Positions 42,580 through 52,344 of a stretch of 64,000 nucleotides of DNA are shown here, piece after piece. The translations under genes and the position numbers were made by a program. Numbering within the stretch: the first letter of the stretch is position 1; each line of letters opens with the position of its first letter. Source of the stretch: Rhodoferax sp. (lineage in GTDB: Bacteria > Pseudomonadota > Gammaproteobacteria > Burkholderiales > Burkholderiaceae_C); assembly GCA_019449595.1 (NCBI GenBank), contig JAGRPL010000004.1, forward strand, positions 1,178,001 to 1,242,000, in the 5' to 3' direction. The notes under the pieces are model-generated. The model ran no database searches. It had not been told where the DNA came from and was given only the letters and a program-made list of their open reading frames with translations.

Positions 42580-43863
42580 TCAATGCCGCACCGCGCGATG
42601 ACCGATGTCATTGCGGTACTGCATACCGTCAAAACGTATTCCCTGAATCACTTCGTACGCCACCTGGCGGGCGGCACGCGCGTTTTCGGCCAGTGCCGTG
42701 ACGCACAGCACGCGGCCTCCGGTGGTACGCACGGTGCCGTCGCGCAACTCGGTCCCAGCATGGAACACCATGGCGTCGTCGCTTTCGGCCGGCAGGCCTT
42801 CAATGGCGTCGCCCTTGCGGGGTGACAGCGGATAGCCATGCGCAGCCAGCACCACGCCCAGCGCCGTACGGCGATCCCACTCCAACTCCATGTTCGCCAG
42901 CCCGCCGGGCTCGGCCGCAGCCCACAACACGTCGAGCAGATCGCTCTTGAGGCGCATCAGGATGGGTTGTGTCTCCGGGTCGCCCATGCGGCAATTGAAC
43001 TCCAGCGTCTTGACCTGGCCCTGCGCGTCAATCATCAGGCCGGCATACAGGAAGCCGGTGTAGGGGATACCGTCCTGCTCCATGCCCTTGAGCGTGGGCA
43101 GAATGACCTCACGCATGGCCCGCGCATGGATCTGGGGCGTCACGCACGGTGCCGGTGAATACGCACCCATGCCGCCCGTGTTGGGGCCCTGGTCGTCATC
43201 CAGCAGGCGCTTGTGGTCCTGGCTGGTGGCCAGCGCCACCACGTCCTTGCCGTCGCACATGACGATGAAGCTGGCTTCTTCGCCTTGCAGGAATTCCTCG
43301 ATCACCACGCGGGCACCGCCGTCGTTGTGCGCAACACCCAGCGTGTTGTCCAGCAGCATGAAGTCGATCGCCTCGTGGGCCTCGGCCAGCGACATGGCCA
43401 CCACCACGCCCTTGCCGGCGGCCAGGCCATCGGCCTTGATCACAATGGGCGCGCCCATCTGGTTGACGTAGGTGTGCGCCGTCACCGGATCGGAAAACGT
43501 GGCGTACTCGGCCGTGGGAATGCCGTGGCGGCGCATGAACGCCTTGGAGAACGCCTTGGAGCTCTCCAGCTGCGCTGCCGCCTTGGTCGGTCCAAAAATG
43601 CGCAGGCCATGCTTGCGGAACTCGTCCACCACGCCAGCTGCCAGCGGGCCTTCAGGCCCCACCACGGTCAGGCCGATCTTGTTTTCCTGCGCCCACTCCC
43701 GTAGCTGCACCACGTCCGTGATGGCAATGTTCTTCAAGCGGGCGTCCAGCGCCGTGCCGCCGTTGCCGGGCGCCACGTACACCATCTGCACCTTGGGGGA
43801 TTGCGCCAGCTTCCAGGCCAGGGCGTGTTCGCGGCCACCGCCGCCAATAACTAGTACGTTCAT
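42580..43863 (-). CDS. purD: Phosphoribosylamine-glycine ligase
   Basis: The 427-residue ATP-grasp enzyme performs the second step of purine synthesis. Family features are [55 protein letters not shown], and [18 protein letters not shown]. The ATG overlaps the yebC stop by 4 bases. Confidence 0.97.
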   Translation of the reverse strand: MNVLVIGGGGREHALAWKLAQSPKVQMVYVAPGNGGTALDARLKNIAITDVVQLREWAQENKIGLTVVGPEGPLAAGVVDEFRKHGLRIFGPTKAAAQLESSKAFSKAFMRRHGIPTAEYATFSDPVTAHTYVNQMGAPIVIKADGLAAGKGVVVAMSLAEAHEAIDFMLLDNTLGVAHNDGGARVVIEEFLQGEEASFIVMCDGKDVVALATSQDHKRLLDDDQGPNTGGMGAYSPAPCVTPQIHARAMREVILPTLKGMEQDGIPYTGFLYAGLMIDAQGQVKTLEFNCRMGDPETQPILMRLKSDLLDVLWAAAEPGGLANMELEWDRRTALGVVLAAHGYPLSPRKGDAIEGLPAESDDAMVFHAGTELRDGTVRTTGGRVLCVTALAENARAARQVAYEVIQGIRFDGMQYRNDIGHRAVRH

Positions 43864-44579
43864 AGTGCAGCGTTGTGATAAATCTCTTGGGTGTCGTCCA
43901 GGTCTTCCAGCACGTCCAGCAGCTTTTGCATGCGCTCGGCGTCTTCACCCGTCAACTCGATGGTGTTTTCGGCCCGCATGGTCACACCGGCCACTTCGGG
44001 GTGCAGTCCGGCAGCCTCCAGCGCCTGCTTGACCGCTTCGAAGTCCGCATAGGCCGTCAGCACCTCGATGGCGCCGTCGTCGTCGGTGATGACATCTTCG
44101 GCGCCGGCTTCCAGCGCCACCTCCATCACTTTGTCTTCACTGGTGCCGGGGGCAAAAATCAACTGGCCACAGTGCTTGAACTGGAACGCCACCGAACCCT
44201 CGGTGCCCATGTTGCCGCCGTGCTTGCTGAAAGCGTGACGCACTTCGGCCACGGTACGCACCCGGTTGTCGGTCATGGTGTCCACAATGATGGCGGCGCC
44301 ACCAATGCCATAGCCTTCGTAGCGGATTTCCTCGTAGCTCACGCCTTCGGCGTTGCCGGTGGCCTTGTCGATGTTGTACTTGACCCGATCGGCCGGCATG
44401 TTGGCCGCCTTGGCCTTGTCCACGGCCAGGCGCAGGCGCGGGTTGGCGCTCAGATCGCCTCCACCTGCACGGGCGGCCACGGTGATCTCACGGATGATGC
44501 GTGTCCAGATTTTTCCGCGCTTCTCGTCCTGCCGGCCCTTGCGGTGCTGAATATTGGCCCATTTGCTGTGTCCTGCCAC
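43860..44579 (-). CDS. yebC: YebC/PmpR-family regulatory protein
   Basis: The 239-residue protein begins [21 protein letters not shown], the family signature, and has [24 protein letters not shown] and [15 protein letters not shown]. YebC proteins act as transcription regulators or, as found recently, help ribosomes move through proline stretches. It is the first gene of the minus-strand run ending at rng. Its promoter lies in the 58-base gap shared with the HerA-like gene. Confidence 0.93.
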   Translation of the reverse strand: MAGHSKWANIQHRKGRQDEKRGKIWTRIIREITVAARAGGGDLSANPRLRLAVDKAKAANMPADRVKYNIDKATGNAEGVSYEEIRYEGYGIGGAAIIVDTMTDNRVRTVAEVRHAFSKHGGNMGTEGSVAFQFKHCGQLIFAPGTSEDKVMEVALEAGAEDVITDDDGAIEVLTAYADFEAVKQALEAAGLHPEVAGVTMRAENTIELTGEDAERMQKLLDVLEDLDDTQEIYHNAAL

Positions 44580-44637
44580 GGGGATTCCTTCAAAAAATCG
44601 TTACGCTATTGTTTCGATTGTACTTTTTGAGGTTTCC

Positions 44638-46164
44638 ATGGCCACTTCCGCAGACACCGGCATCCTGATTGCCCGCCACGGTGACATCCAATGCCACCTG
44701 TTACCCGACAAGGCCAACCGCCACGGCCTCATCACCGGCGCCACCGGAACCGGCAAGACCATCACCCTGCAAAGCCTGGCCGAAGGGTTCTCCCGCATGG
44801 GTGTGCCGGTCTTCCTGGCCGACATCAAGGGCGACCTCACCGGCATCACCCAGGCCGGAGTCGTGGGCGACAAGCTGGCTGCCATCCTCAAGGACCGCGG
44901 GCTGGACACGCCGGAACCCGTCGCCTGCCCCGCCACCCTGTGGGACGTCTTTGGCGAACAGGGGCACCCGGTGCGCGCCACCGTCAGTGACCTGGGCCCG
45001 CTGCTGCTGGCGCGCATGCTGGACCTCAATGAGACCCAGACGGGCGTACTCAACCTGGTGTTCAAGATCGCCGACGACAACGGCCTGCTGCTGCTGGACC
45101 TGAAGGACCTGCGCGCCATGCTGCAGTACGTGGGCGACAACGCCAAGGACTTCACCACCCAGTACGGCAACATCAGCGCCGCCAGCATCGGTGCCATCCA
45201 GCGCGGCCTCATGCAGGTGGAGTCGCAGGGGGGCGACAAGTTCTTTGGCGAACCCATGCTCAACATCGCCGATTTCATGCAGACCGTGGGGAGCCGGGGC
45301 GTGGTCAACATCCTGGCCGCCGACAAGTTGCTCAACGCGCCGCGCCTGTATGCCACCTTCCTGCTGTGGATGCTGGCCGAACTGTTTGAGCAGTTGCCCG
45401 AGGTGGGCGACCTGGACAAGCCCAAGCTGGTCTTCTTCTTCGACGAAGCCCACCTGCTGTTCAATGAGGCGCCCAAGGCGCTGCTGGAGCGCATCGAACT
45501 GGTGGTGCGCCTGGTGCGCTCCAAGGGCGTGGGGGTGTATTTCGTCACCCAGAACCCGCTGGACATTCCCGACTCCGTGCTGGCCCAGTTGGGCAACCGG
45601 GTGCAGCACGCGCTGCGCGCCTTCACCCCGCGCGACCAGAAGGCCGTCAAGGCCACGGCCCAGACCATGCGGCAAAAGCCCGGCCTGGACATCGAAGCCG
45701 CCATCACCGAGCTGGCCGTGGGCGAGGCACTGGTCTCCCTGCTGGACGAAAAAGGGCGCCCCTGCGTCACTGAGCGGGTCTATGTACTGCCACCGGGCAG
45801 CCAGATCGGCCCCATCACGCCGGCCCAGCGCCAGGCACTGGTGCAAGGCTCGCTGGTGGCCGGCGTGTACGAGAAAACCGAGGACCGAGAGTCAGCGTTC
45901 GAGAAGCTCAAGGCCCGTGCCGCAGCTGCCCCCGCACCCGGCGGCGCCAGCCTGCCCGGGGCGGCGGGCGCGGGCACGGAAACGGGCGGCGGCATGCTCG
46001 GCGGCCTGGGCGACATGCTGTTTGGCCACACCGGGCCACGTGGCGGCCAGCACGAGGGGCTGGCGCAAGCCATGGCCAAGTCGGCCGTGCGCACCATGGG
46101 TTCCACCGTGGGGCGGGAGATCATTCGGGGGGTGCTGGGCAGCCTGCTGGGCGGCAGGCGCTGA
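44638..46164 (+). CDS. HerA-like ATPase, DUF853/YjgR family
   Basis: The 508-residue protein is a FtsK/HerA-type ATPase. Walker A is [10 protein letters not shown] near residues 38-47 and Walker B is [13 protein letters not shown] near 265. The phrase [14 protein letters not shown] and the C-terminal glycine-rich segment followed by [16 protein letters not shown] are typical of YjgR. The ATG at 44638 begins the fold. Its role is not well established; it is a core gene rather than a defence gene by context. It is divergent from yebC. Confidence 0.85.
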   Translation: MATSADTGILIARHGDIQCHLLPDKANRHGLITGATGTGKTITLQSLAEGFSRMGVPVFLADIKGDLTGITQAGVVGDKLAAILKDRGLDTPEPVACPATLWDVFGEQGHPVRATVSDLGPLLLARMLDLNETQTGVLNLVFKIADDNGLLLLDLKDLRAMLQYVGDNAKDFTTQYGNISAASIGAIQRGLMQVESQGGDKFFGEPMLNIADFMQTVGSRGVVNILAADKLLNAPRLYATFLLWMLAELFEQLPEVGDLDKPKLVFFFDEAHLLFNEAPKALLERIELVVRLVRSKGVGVYFVTQNPLDIPDSVLAQLGNRVQHALRAFTPRDQKAVKATAQTMRQKPGLDIEAAITELAVGEALVSLLDEKGRPCVTERVYVLPPGSQIGPITPAQRQALVQGSLVAGVYEKTEDRESAFEKLKARAAAAPAPGGASLPGAAGAGTETGGGMLGGLGDMLFGHTGPRGGQHEGLAQAMAKSAVRTMGSTVGREIIRGVLGSLLGGRR

Positions 46165-46237
46165 GCCGGGCGCGCCCCTTTTCGGGCATACACTGTCCAA
46201 AACCTGACCAACCAGCCAGGAATGGCACATAACCTGC

Positions 46238-46882
46238 ATGGAGAAAAACCCTATGGGCAACGTACACGTCATCACCCACCCGCTGGTGCAGCACAAGCTG
46301 ACGCTGATGCGCAAGAAGGACGCCAGCACCAGCAGCTTCCGGCGCCTGCTCAACGAGCTGAGCATGCTGATGGCCTACGAGGTGACGCGTGACATGCCCA
46401 CCCAGGACATCGAGATCGAAACCCCCCTGGAGAAGATGACCGGCCAGGTCATCGACGGCAAGAAACTGGTGCTGGCCTCCATTCTGCGCGCCGGCACCGG
46501 CATCCTGGATGGCATGCTGACCGTGGTGCCGGGCGCGCGCGTGGGCCACATCGGCCTGTACCGGGACCCCACGACCCTGGAGGCCGTGGAGTACTACTTC
46601 AAGATGCCCAAGGACATGGATGCACGCGACGTGATCGTAGTCGACCCCATGCTGGCCACCGGCAACTCGGCCGCCGCCGCCGTGGAGCGCGTGAAAAAGC
46701 TCAACCCCAAGTCCATCAAGTTCCTGTGCCTGCTGGCAGCACCCGAAGGCGTGGCCACCTTGCAGGCCGCCCACCCCGACGTGCCAATCTACACCGCCGC
46801 CATCGACCGCCAGCTCAATGACCACGGCTACATCCTGCCCGGCCTGGGCGATGCCGGCGACCGCATTTTCGGCACCCAGTGA
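46238..46882 (+). CDS. upp: Uracil phosphoribosyltransferase
   Basis: The 214-residue enzyme makes UMP from uracil and PRPP. Family motifs are [34 protein letters not shown] and the PRPP loop [20 protein letters not shown], with the end [12 protein letters not shown] later ATG at 46253 (MGNVHVITH) is another possible start and would give the common 209 residues. The cytosine deaminase gene downstream supplies uracil. Confidence 0.93.
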   Translation: MEKNPMGNVHVITHPLVQHKLTLMRKKDASTSSFRRLLNELSMLMAYEVTRDMPTQDIEIETPLEKMTGQVIDGKKLVLASILRAGTGILDGMLTVVPGARVGHIGLYRDPTTLEAVEYYFKMPKDMDARDVIVVDPMLATGNSAAAAVERVKKLNPKSIKFLCLLAAPEGVATLQAAHPDVPIYTAAIDRQLNDHGYILPGLGDAGDRIFGTQ

Positions 46883-46883
46883 T

Positions 46884-46950
46884 TTTCTGTGCCAAACAGG
46901 CCGCAAGCCCTCTTGCAACCTGCGCGTACAGCTATGCAATAGATAGCAAA
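46884..46950. repeat. Short intergenic repeat element of the Comamonadaceae type (tentative)
   Basis: This gap sequence has the layout AAACAGGCCGCAAGCCC, then ACAGCTATGCAATAGATAGC, with a GCTAT/ATAGC inverted end. It resembles a dispersed intergenic sequence I associate with Comamonadaceae genomes. Only one clear copy is seen here, and I cannot confirm it by search. Confidence 0.35.
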
Positions 46951-46964
46951 ACCGGGGAATCCTG

Positions 46965-48245
46965 ATGCTCGATCTGCTGGTACACCACGCCACCCTGCCC
47001 GATGGGCGCACCGACATGTCGGTGGCCGTGCAAGACGGCCGCATCACGGAGGTGGCGTGCGGCCTGCAGGCCCCTGCAGCCGAGACGGTGGACGCCCAGG
47101 GCCTGCTGCTGAGCCCGCCCTTTGTGGACGCCCACTTCCACATGGATGCCATGCTGAGCTACGGCCTGCCCCGCGTGAACGCCAGCGGCACGCTGCTCGA
47201 AGGCATTGCCCTGTGGGGCGAACTCAAACCCCAGCTCACGTTTGACGCCCTGGTTGAGCGCGCCCTGACCTACTGCGACTGGGCCGTGGCCCGGGGCATG
47301 CTGGCCATTCGCAGCCATGTGGACGTGTGCGACCCGCGCCTGCTGGCCGTCCAAGCCCTGCTGGAAGTCAAACGCCGGGTCGCCCCCTACCTCGACCTCC
47401 AGCTGGTCGCCTTCCCGCAGGACGGCGCCCTGCGCGACCCGCAAGCGCTGGAGAACCTGCAGCGCGCGCTGGCCATGGGAGTGGACGTGGTGGGCGGCAT
47501 CCCGCACTTTGAGCGCACCATGGAACAAGGCGCCCAGAGTGTCCGGCTGCTGTGCGAGCTCGCCGCCGCGCAGGGCAAGCTGGTCGACTTGCACTGCGAC
47601 GAGTCCGACGACCCGCTGTCGCGCCACATCGAGACCCTGGCGTTTGAAACCCAGCGCCTGGGCCTGCAGGGCCGCGTCACCGGTTCGCACTGCACCTCCA
47701 TGCACAGCATGGACAACTACTACGTGAGCAAGCTGCTGCCGCTCGTGGCCGAAGCCGGCGTCAGCGTGGTGGCCAACCCGCTCATCAACATCACCCTGCA
47801 GGGCCGCCACGACAGCTACCCCAAGCGCCGCGGCCTGACCCGCGTGCCCGAACTGCTGGCCGCCGGCGTGAACGTGGCGTTTGGCCACGACTGCGTCATG
47901 GACCCCTGGTACAGCCTGGGCAGCGCCGACATGCTGGAAGTGGCCAGCATGGGCCTGCACGTGGCGCAGATGACCAGCCAGGCCGCCATGCGCCAGTGCT
48001 TTGACGCGGTGACCACCAGCCCGGCCAGGATCCTGCACCTGGAAGGCTATGGCCTGGAGCCCGGCTGCCATGCCGATTTTGTGCTGCTGCAGGCGCACGA
48101 CCCGGTGGAAGCCCTTCGCCTGCGTGCCACCCGGCTCCAGGTGTTTCGGCGCGGCAAACGGGTGGCGCAGTCGCCTGCAGCCACCGCAACACTGCACCTG
48201 CCCGGCCGGGCGAATACCGTTTCCTGGATGCATTCCAGCCGTTAG
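46965..48245 (+). CDS. codA: Cytosine deaminase-like amidohydrolase
   Basis: The 426-residue protein is an amidohydrolase with the metal-binding VDAHFHMDAMLSYG, the DLHCDESDDPLSRHIETLA block, SHCTSMHSMDNYYV and FGHDCVMDPWYSLGSADML with the catalytic Asp. These match cytosine deaminase CodA and its isoguanine-deaminating relatives. Its place 82 bases after upp supports cytosine to uracil to UMP salvage. A creatinine or N-isopropylammelide-type substrate cannot be ruled out. Confidence 0.8.
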   Translation: MLDLLVHHATLPDGRTDMSVAVQDGRITEVACGLQAPAAETVDAQGLLLSPPFVDAHFHMDAMLSYGLPRVNASGTLLEGIALWGELKPQLTFDALVERALTYCDWAVARGMLAIRSHVDVCDPRLLAVQALLEVKRRVAPYLDLQLVAFPQDGALRDPQALENLQRALAMGVDVVGGIPHFERTMEQGAQSVRLLCELAAAQGKLVDLHCDESDDPLSRHIETLAFETQRLGLQGRVTGSHCTSMHSMDNYYVSKLLPLVAEAGVSVVANPLINITLQGRHDSYPKRRGLTRVPELLAAGVNVAFGHDCVMDPWYSLGSADMLEVASMGLHVAQMTSQAAMRQCFDAVTTSPARILHLEGYGLEPGCHADFVLLQAHDPVEALRLRATRLQVFRRGKRVAQSPAATATLHLPGRANTVSWMHSSR

Positions 48246-48270
48246 CGTCCGTATTCACCGCGCACTGCGG

Positions 48271-48897
48271 CTAAGCGGCCTGCAAGACCGCCATGACCTC
48301 GGCGTCTTCAACCTGGTCAAAGTGCCGGTAGAACTGCCCCACGGCGTGGAAGTCGGCCTCCTGGTGCAGGCAGACCACCTCGTCCGCATACGGGCCCACT
48401 TTCTGCAGGATGTCGGGCGGCGCCACCGGCACGGCGCACACCAGGCGCGCCGGCTGCTGCTGGCGCAGCGCGTGCAGCGCGGCGATCATGGTCGAGCCGG
48501 TGGCCAGCCCGTCATCCACCACGATCACGGTGCGCCCGGTCGGGCTCACCGGCGCACGCCCCGGCGTGTACTGCTGGCGGCGCTGGCGGATCAGCTCCAG
48601 CGCCACCTCGCGTTGCGCCGCAACATGGCGGGCCAGTTCCGGGGCATCGCCCGCGTCGGGGTTGCGGTACACCCAGCCACTTTCATCTACTGCGCCGACG
48701 GCAAATTCCGGGTAGAACGGGGCCCCGATCTTGCGCACCAGCACCACCTCGAGCTCGCCTTGGAGCGCGTCGGCCACGACCTTGCCCATGGGCACCGCCC
48801 CACGGGGAATGGCCAGCACCAGCGGTTTTTTTCCCCGGTAGCGATGCAGGGCCTGCGCCAGTTGCTGGCCCGCATCCAGTCGGTCACGAAACAGCAT
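48271..48897 (-). CDS. Phosphoribosyltransferase family protein
   Basis: The 208-residue protein has the PRPP-binding loop TVIVVDDGLATGSTM and an N-terminal LFRDRLDAGQQLAQAL, the usual start of the ComF-like PRTases found alone or fused to hydrolases. LVLAIPRGAVPMGKVVADAL and FAVGAVDESGWVYRN are also visible. The substrate is unknown. It converges with codA and stands alone. Confidence 0.8.
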   Translation of the reverse strand: MLFRDRLDAGQQLAQALHRYRGKKPLVLAIPRGAVPMGKVVADALQGELEVVLVRKIGAPFYPEFAVGAVDESGWVYRNPDAGDAPELARHVAAQREVALELIRQRRQQYTPGRAPVSPTGRTVIVVDDGLATGSTMIAALHALRQQQPARLVCAVPVAPPDILQKVGPYADEVVCLHQEADFHAVGQFYRHFDQVEDAEVMAVLQAA

Positions 48898-49097
48898 GGT
48901 GGCGATCCTCCTTCACCCGTTTCGCCCCCCAGGTGGGAAGGGACACGCTCCCGCCGCCTTGCCTTGGACGAAAAAACTCGTTATAAGCCACAGACAGTGC
49001 CATGGCAACTCCTCCGGCGCAGAGGGTCCATGGCCACACGGATGGCACCGCCCCAACCCGGACCGGTGCGCTGCTTCATTGCAGGAGGACCCATACC

Positions 49098-50357
49098 ATG
49101 CTGTCTCTCGATATGGCACTGCCGTCCTGGGCCGACCGCCTGCGGGCCCGGCTGGACTTGCCGGTTCTGCTGCGCTGGGGCAGCGACCCTCAGCATCCCA
49201 AGACGCTGAAGCTGGGCAATTTCGACCAACCGCGGATCGAGATGACCATCCGCCACCCGGCGGCCGTGCCCGCCTTGCTGGCCCCCAGCCTGAGCAGTCT
49301 GGGCGAGGCCTACGTCGAGGGTTACCTCGACATCAGCGGCTCGGCACAGGACCTGATTGCCGTTGCATGGCAACTGGCCCGCGCGGGCGCCGAAGGCGAC
49401 ATCGGACCCACCCCGCGCAGCGGCCCGGTCACGCGGCTGCTGCAGCGCATGGCACACGCCAGCCACCACACCAAGGAAGGCGACCACGCGGCCATCCAAT
49501 ACCACTACGACGTGTCCAACGCGTTCTATGCCGAGTGGCTGGACCCGGCCATGGTCTATTCCTGCGCCTACTTTGAAGACGGCAACGAATCGCTGGAACT
49601 GGCACAGCAGAAGAAGATCGACCACATCCTGGCCAAACTGCAATTGCAGCCGGGTCAGCGCCTGCTGGACATCGGCTGTGGCTGGGGGGCGTTGGTGCTG
49701 CGCGCGGCCTCCCACTGGGGCGCCCGCTGCGTGGGCGTGACGCTGTCCGAAAACCAGTTTGCACTGGCCAGCGAGCGGGTCCGCGCCGCCGGGCTGCAGG
49801 ACCGCATCGAGATCCGCCTGCAGGACTACCGCGATGTGAGCGGGCCATTCGACCGCATCAGCAGCGTGGGCATGTTCGAGCACGTGGGCCTGCAGCACCT
49901 GACGGAGTATTTCCGGCACATCCACGACCTGCTCACGCCCGATGGCTGGGCGCTGAACCACGGCATCACCTCCACCGACGCGCACAACGGTGAAACCCAT
50001 TACGGCGGTGGCCGCTTCATTGACCGCTATGTGTTCCCGCAAGGTGAATTGCCGCACATCGGCACGGTGCTGACGACCCTGCAGGAAGGCGGCCTGGAGG
50101 CGGTGGACGTGGAGGGGCTGCGGCGCCACTACGCCCTGACGCTCAAACTGTGGAGCGATGCCTTCGAGGCCAGGACCGACCGCATCAAGACCCAGATCGA
50201 CGAAAAGCGCTGGCGCATCTGGCGCGTCTACCTGGTGGGCAGCCAGTGGGCCTTTGAACAAGACCAGGTTTCGCTCTACCAGGTGCTGTGCCGTCGCGCC
50301 GGCCGCAGCACGCAGGGCCAGCCTTGGTCACGCCGCTGGATGTACGCGGCGCGCTAG
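49098..50357 (+). CDS. cfa: Cyclopropane-fatty-acyl-phospholipid synthase
   Basis: The 419-residue SAM-dependent enzyme has the sterol-carrier-like N-terminal domain and a methyltransferase core: AIQYHYDVSNAFYAEWLDPAMVYSCAYF, LLDIGCGWGALVLRAA as the SAM site, and FDRISSVGMFEHVGL. It adds a methylene to unsaturated membrane fatty acids in stationary phase. The ATG at 49098 is chosen since AGGAGG lies about 14 bases upstream and the fold begins there. Confidence 0.88.
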   Translation: MLSLDMALPSWADRLRARLDLPVLLRWGSDPQHPKTLKLGNFDQPRIEMTIRHPAAVPALLAPSLSSLGEAYVEGYLDISGSAQDLIAVAWQLARAGAEGDIGPTPRSGPVTRLLQRMAHASHHTKEGDHAAIQYHYDVSNAFYAEWLDPAMVYSCAYFEDGNESLELAQQKKIDHILAKLQLQPGQRLLDIGCGWGALVLRAASHWGARCVGVTLSENQFALASERVRAAGLQDRIEIRLQDYRDVSGPFDRISSVGMFEHVGLQHLTEYFRHIHDLLTPDGWALNHGITSTDAHNGETHYGGGRFIDRYVFPQGELPHIGTVLTTLQEGGLEAVDVEGLRRHYALTLKLWSDAFEARTDRIKTQIDEKRWRIWRVYLVGSQWAFEQDQVSLYQVLCRRAGRSTQGQPWSRRWMYAAR

Positions 50358-50373
50358 CGCCGACCGCAGGCGC

Positions 50374-50850
50374 TCAGTGGTGGTGCCCGTGTTCCCCGTG
50401 CACGTGGCGGTGGGCAATTTCCTCGGCGCTGGCGGCGCGCACGTCGATCACCTTCACGGTAAAGCGCAGCGTCTGGCCGGCCAGCGGGTGGTTGCCATCC
50501 AGGTGCACGGTGGGGCCCTTGATCTTCATGACGTGGAAAATGCGCTCGTTGCCATCATCGCCACGGCCCTGCAGCTGACCACCAACCTTCACACCGGGAG
50601 GAAACTCCGACTTGGGGATGGTGCGCACCAGGCTTTCATCGCGCACGCCAAAGGCGTCTTCGGGTGACAGCGTCAGGGTTACCTGGTAGCCCGGCTCCTG
50701 GCCTTCCAGCGCCGCCTCGATCTTGGGCAGGGTGTTGTCGTAACCGCCATGCAGGTAGACCGAGGGCGTCTTGCTTTCCTCGATCAGCTTGCCGGTGGCG
50801 TCAGCCACCTTGAATTGCAGGGTGACGGCCGTGTCTTTTTGAATTTTCAT
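50374..50850 (-). CDS. slyD: FKBP-type peptidyl-prolyl isomerase SlyD
   Basis: The 158-residue protein has FKBP motifs (LIEESKTPSVYLHGG, LPKIEAALEGQEPGYQVTL, SPEDAFGVRD), the IF-domain insert, and a His-rich tail HRHVHGEHGHHH that binds nickel or other metals. It acts as chaperone and metal donor. The ATG at 50850 begins the fold; the longer frame overlaps sbcB and is unlikely. Confidence 0.92.
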   Translation of the reverse strand: MKIQKDTAVTLQFKVADATGKLIEESKTPSVYLHGGYDNTLPKIEAALEGQEPGYQVTLTLSPEDAFGVRDESLVRTIPKSEFPPGVKVGGQLQGRGDDGNERIFHVMKIKGPTVHLDGNHPLAGQTLRFTVKVIDVRAASAEEIAHRHVHGEHGHHH

Positions 50851-50881
50851 GGTGCAGTGTGTGTCTTGGAAAAGAAGATTA

Positions 50882-52333
50882 TCAATCGCGCTGCGGCGCG
50901 ATGGATTCGGCGTAATCGTACAGCGCACCCAGAATGGCCTCGTCGCGGTCGCTGGCGGATTCCGACAGCTGATCGATCGCGTCAAACAACTGCTCGATGG
51001 TCCGGGCTCCGTCCGCGCCCCCGAACAGGCGCTCGGCACGGTGCGCCTCCCAGCGCGCGGCCTCGTCTTCGGTCAGCAGCTCGGGGTAGTTGCGCGCACG
51101 GTAGCGAAACAGCAGCTCCGGCAGCCGTGCGTCTTCAAAGGCCGGATGGGCACCGGCCAGTTGCTGGGGCGACAGGGCCCGCAGGTCGTTCAGGCGGCGG
51201 CGGTCGCTGTTGCCCACGAAGCCGCCGTACAGGTCTTCATCCACATCCGGCCGGGGCGGCTCCGGTCGCTGGAACACCTCGGGCCAGATGGCACTCATGT
51301 CGGGCAGCTCCCGTGCCAGTGCGGCGTGGTGCAGTTGCACCGGCCACTCCAAACCCCAGCGTTGGGCCATGGCGTCGGTGAGTACCTTCAGGTTGGACAT
51401 CACCATGGGCGACTTGTTGAGGTGGACTGACTTGATGGGCAGCCGCGTCAGGCTCGAGGGCAAATCCGTCGCCTTGCTGAACAGCCGCAGGCGGATCGTC
51501 TCGGCTTTGAGCGCGGCCAGCTCGGACGGGTCATGCGCCAGGTCCCAAGCCAGCAGCTCGTTCTTGTTGCTGGGGTGCATGGCCAAGGGCCACATCAGGG
51601 CCAGGCAGCCGCGCTCGGCCGGGAACATGCCCGAAATGTGCAAAAAGGGCCGGGCCGTGCGCACGGTGGTCGGCAGGCCCAGCTCCTGCGCCACGCGGTC
51701 CTTGCGGTGCAGGCCCAGGCAGAAGTCAAACAGGCGCGGCTGGGCCTGCTTGATCAGGCGCGCCAGCGCAATGGTGGCGCGCACGTCGCTCAACGCATCG
51801 TGCGCGGCTTCGTGCACCAGGCCGTTGGCGGCGGTCAGGTCGGTGAGCTTGAAGCTCACGCCCCCCTCGGGTTTGCTGGGCCACTGAATACCGTCGGGCC
51901 GCAGCGCATAGGCCGTGCGCACCACGTCCAGCAGGTCCCAGCGCCCGCAGTGGTTCTGCCATTCGCGGGCATAGGGGTCGATCAGGTTGCGCCAGAACAG
52001 GTGGCGTGTGATCTCGTCATCGAAGCGGATGGTGTTGTAGCCCACGCCAATGGTGCCCGGCAGGCTCAGCGCCTGCTCGATAACGGCGGCAAACTGGTGC
52101 TCCGGCACACCGCGCTCCAGGCACAGCTGCGGCGTGATGCCCGTGATCAGGCAGGACTGCGGATCGGGCAGAAAATCCGGCGCCGGCTGGCAGTACAGCA
52201 TGATGGGCTCGTCGATCTCGTTGAGATCGGCATCGGTGCGGATGGCGGCAAACTGCGCCGGCCGGTCACGCCGCGCCTGCGCGCCGAAGGTCTCGTAGTC
52301 GTGCCAGAGAAAGGTATGGGGTTCGCCGGCCAT
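50882..52333 (-). CDS. sbcB: Exodeoxyribonuclease I
   Basis: The 483-residue 3'-5' single-strand DNA exonuclease has the DEDD motifs: FLWHDYETFG, VGYNTIRFDDEITRHLFW, and AAHDALSDVRATIALARLI. The C-terminal SH3-like and helical parts show FRYRARNYPELLTEDEAARWEAHR. It takes part in mismatch repair and recombination. It starts 11 bases after the relA stop. Confidence 0.93.
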   Translation of the reverse strand: MAGEPHTFLWHDYETFGAQARRDRPAQFAAIRTDADLNEIDEPIMLYCQPAPDFLPDPQSCLITGITPQLCLERGVPEHQFAAVIEQALSLPGTIGVGYNTIRFDDEITRHLFWRNLIDPYAREWQNHCGRWDLLDVVRTAYALRPDGIQWPSKPEGGVSFKLTDLTAANGLVHEAAHDALSDVRATIALARLIKQAQPRLFDFCLGLHRKDRVAQELGLPTTVRTARPFLHISGMFPAERGCLALMWPLAMHPSNKNELLAWDLAHDPSELAALKAETIRLRLFSKATDLPSSLTRLPIKSVHLNKSPMVMSNLKVLTDAMAQRWGLEWPVQLHHAALARELPDMSAIWPEVFQRPEPPRPDVDEDLYGGFVGNSDRRRLNDLRALSPQQLAGAHPAFEDARLPELLFRYRARNYPELLTEDEAARWEAHRAERLFGGADGARTIEQLFDAIDQLSESASDRDEAILGALYDYAESIAPQRD

Positions 52334-52344
52334 GCGCTCTTCCC

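Noticed and set aside
44601-45846. Long minus-strand frames (389 and 381 residues) opposite the HerA-like gene
   Set aside because: The plus-strand frame has Walker A and B motifs; the antisense frames are Ser/Arg or His/Gln-rich shadows.
46932-48233. 433-residue minus-strand frame opposite codA-like
   Set aside because: His/Gln/Ala-rich antisense frame; the plus strand carries the metal-binding motifs.
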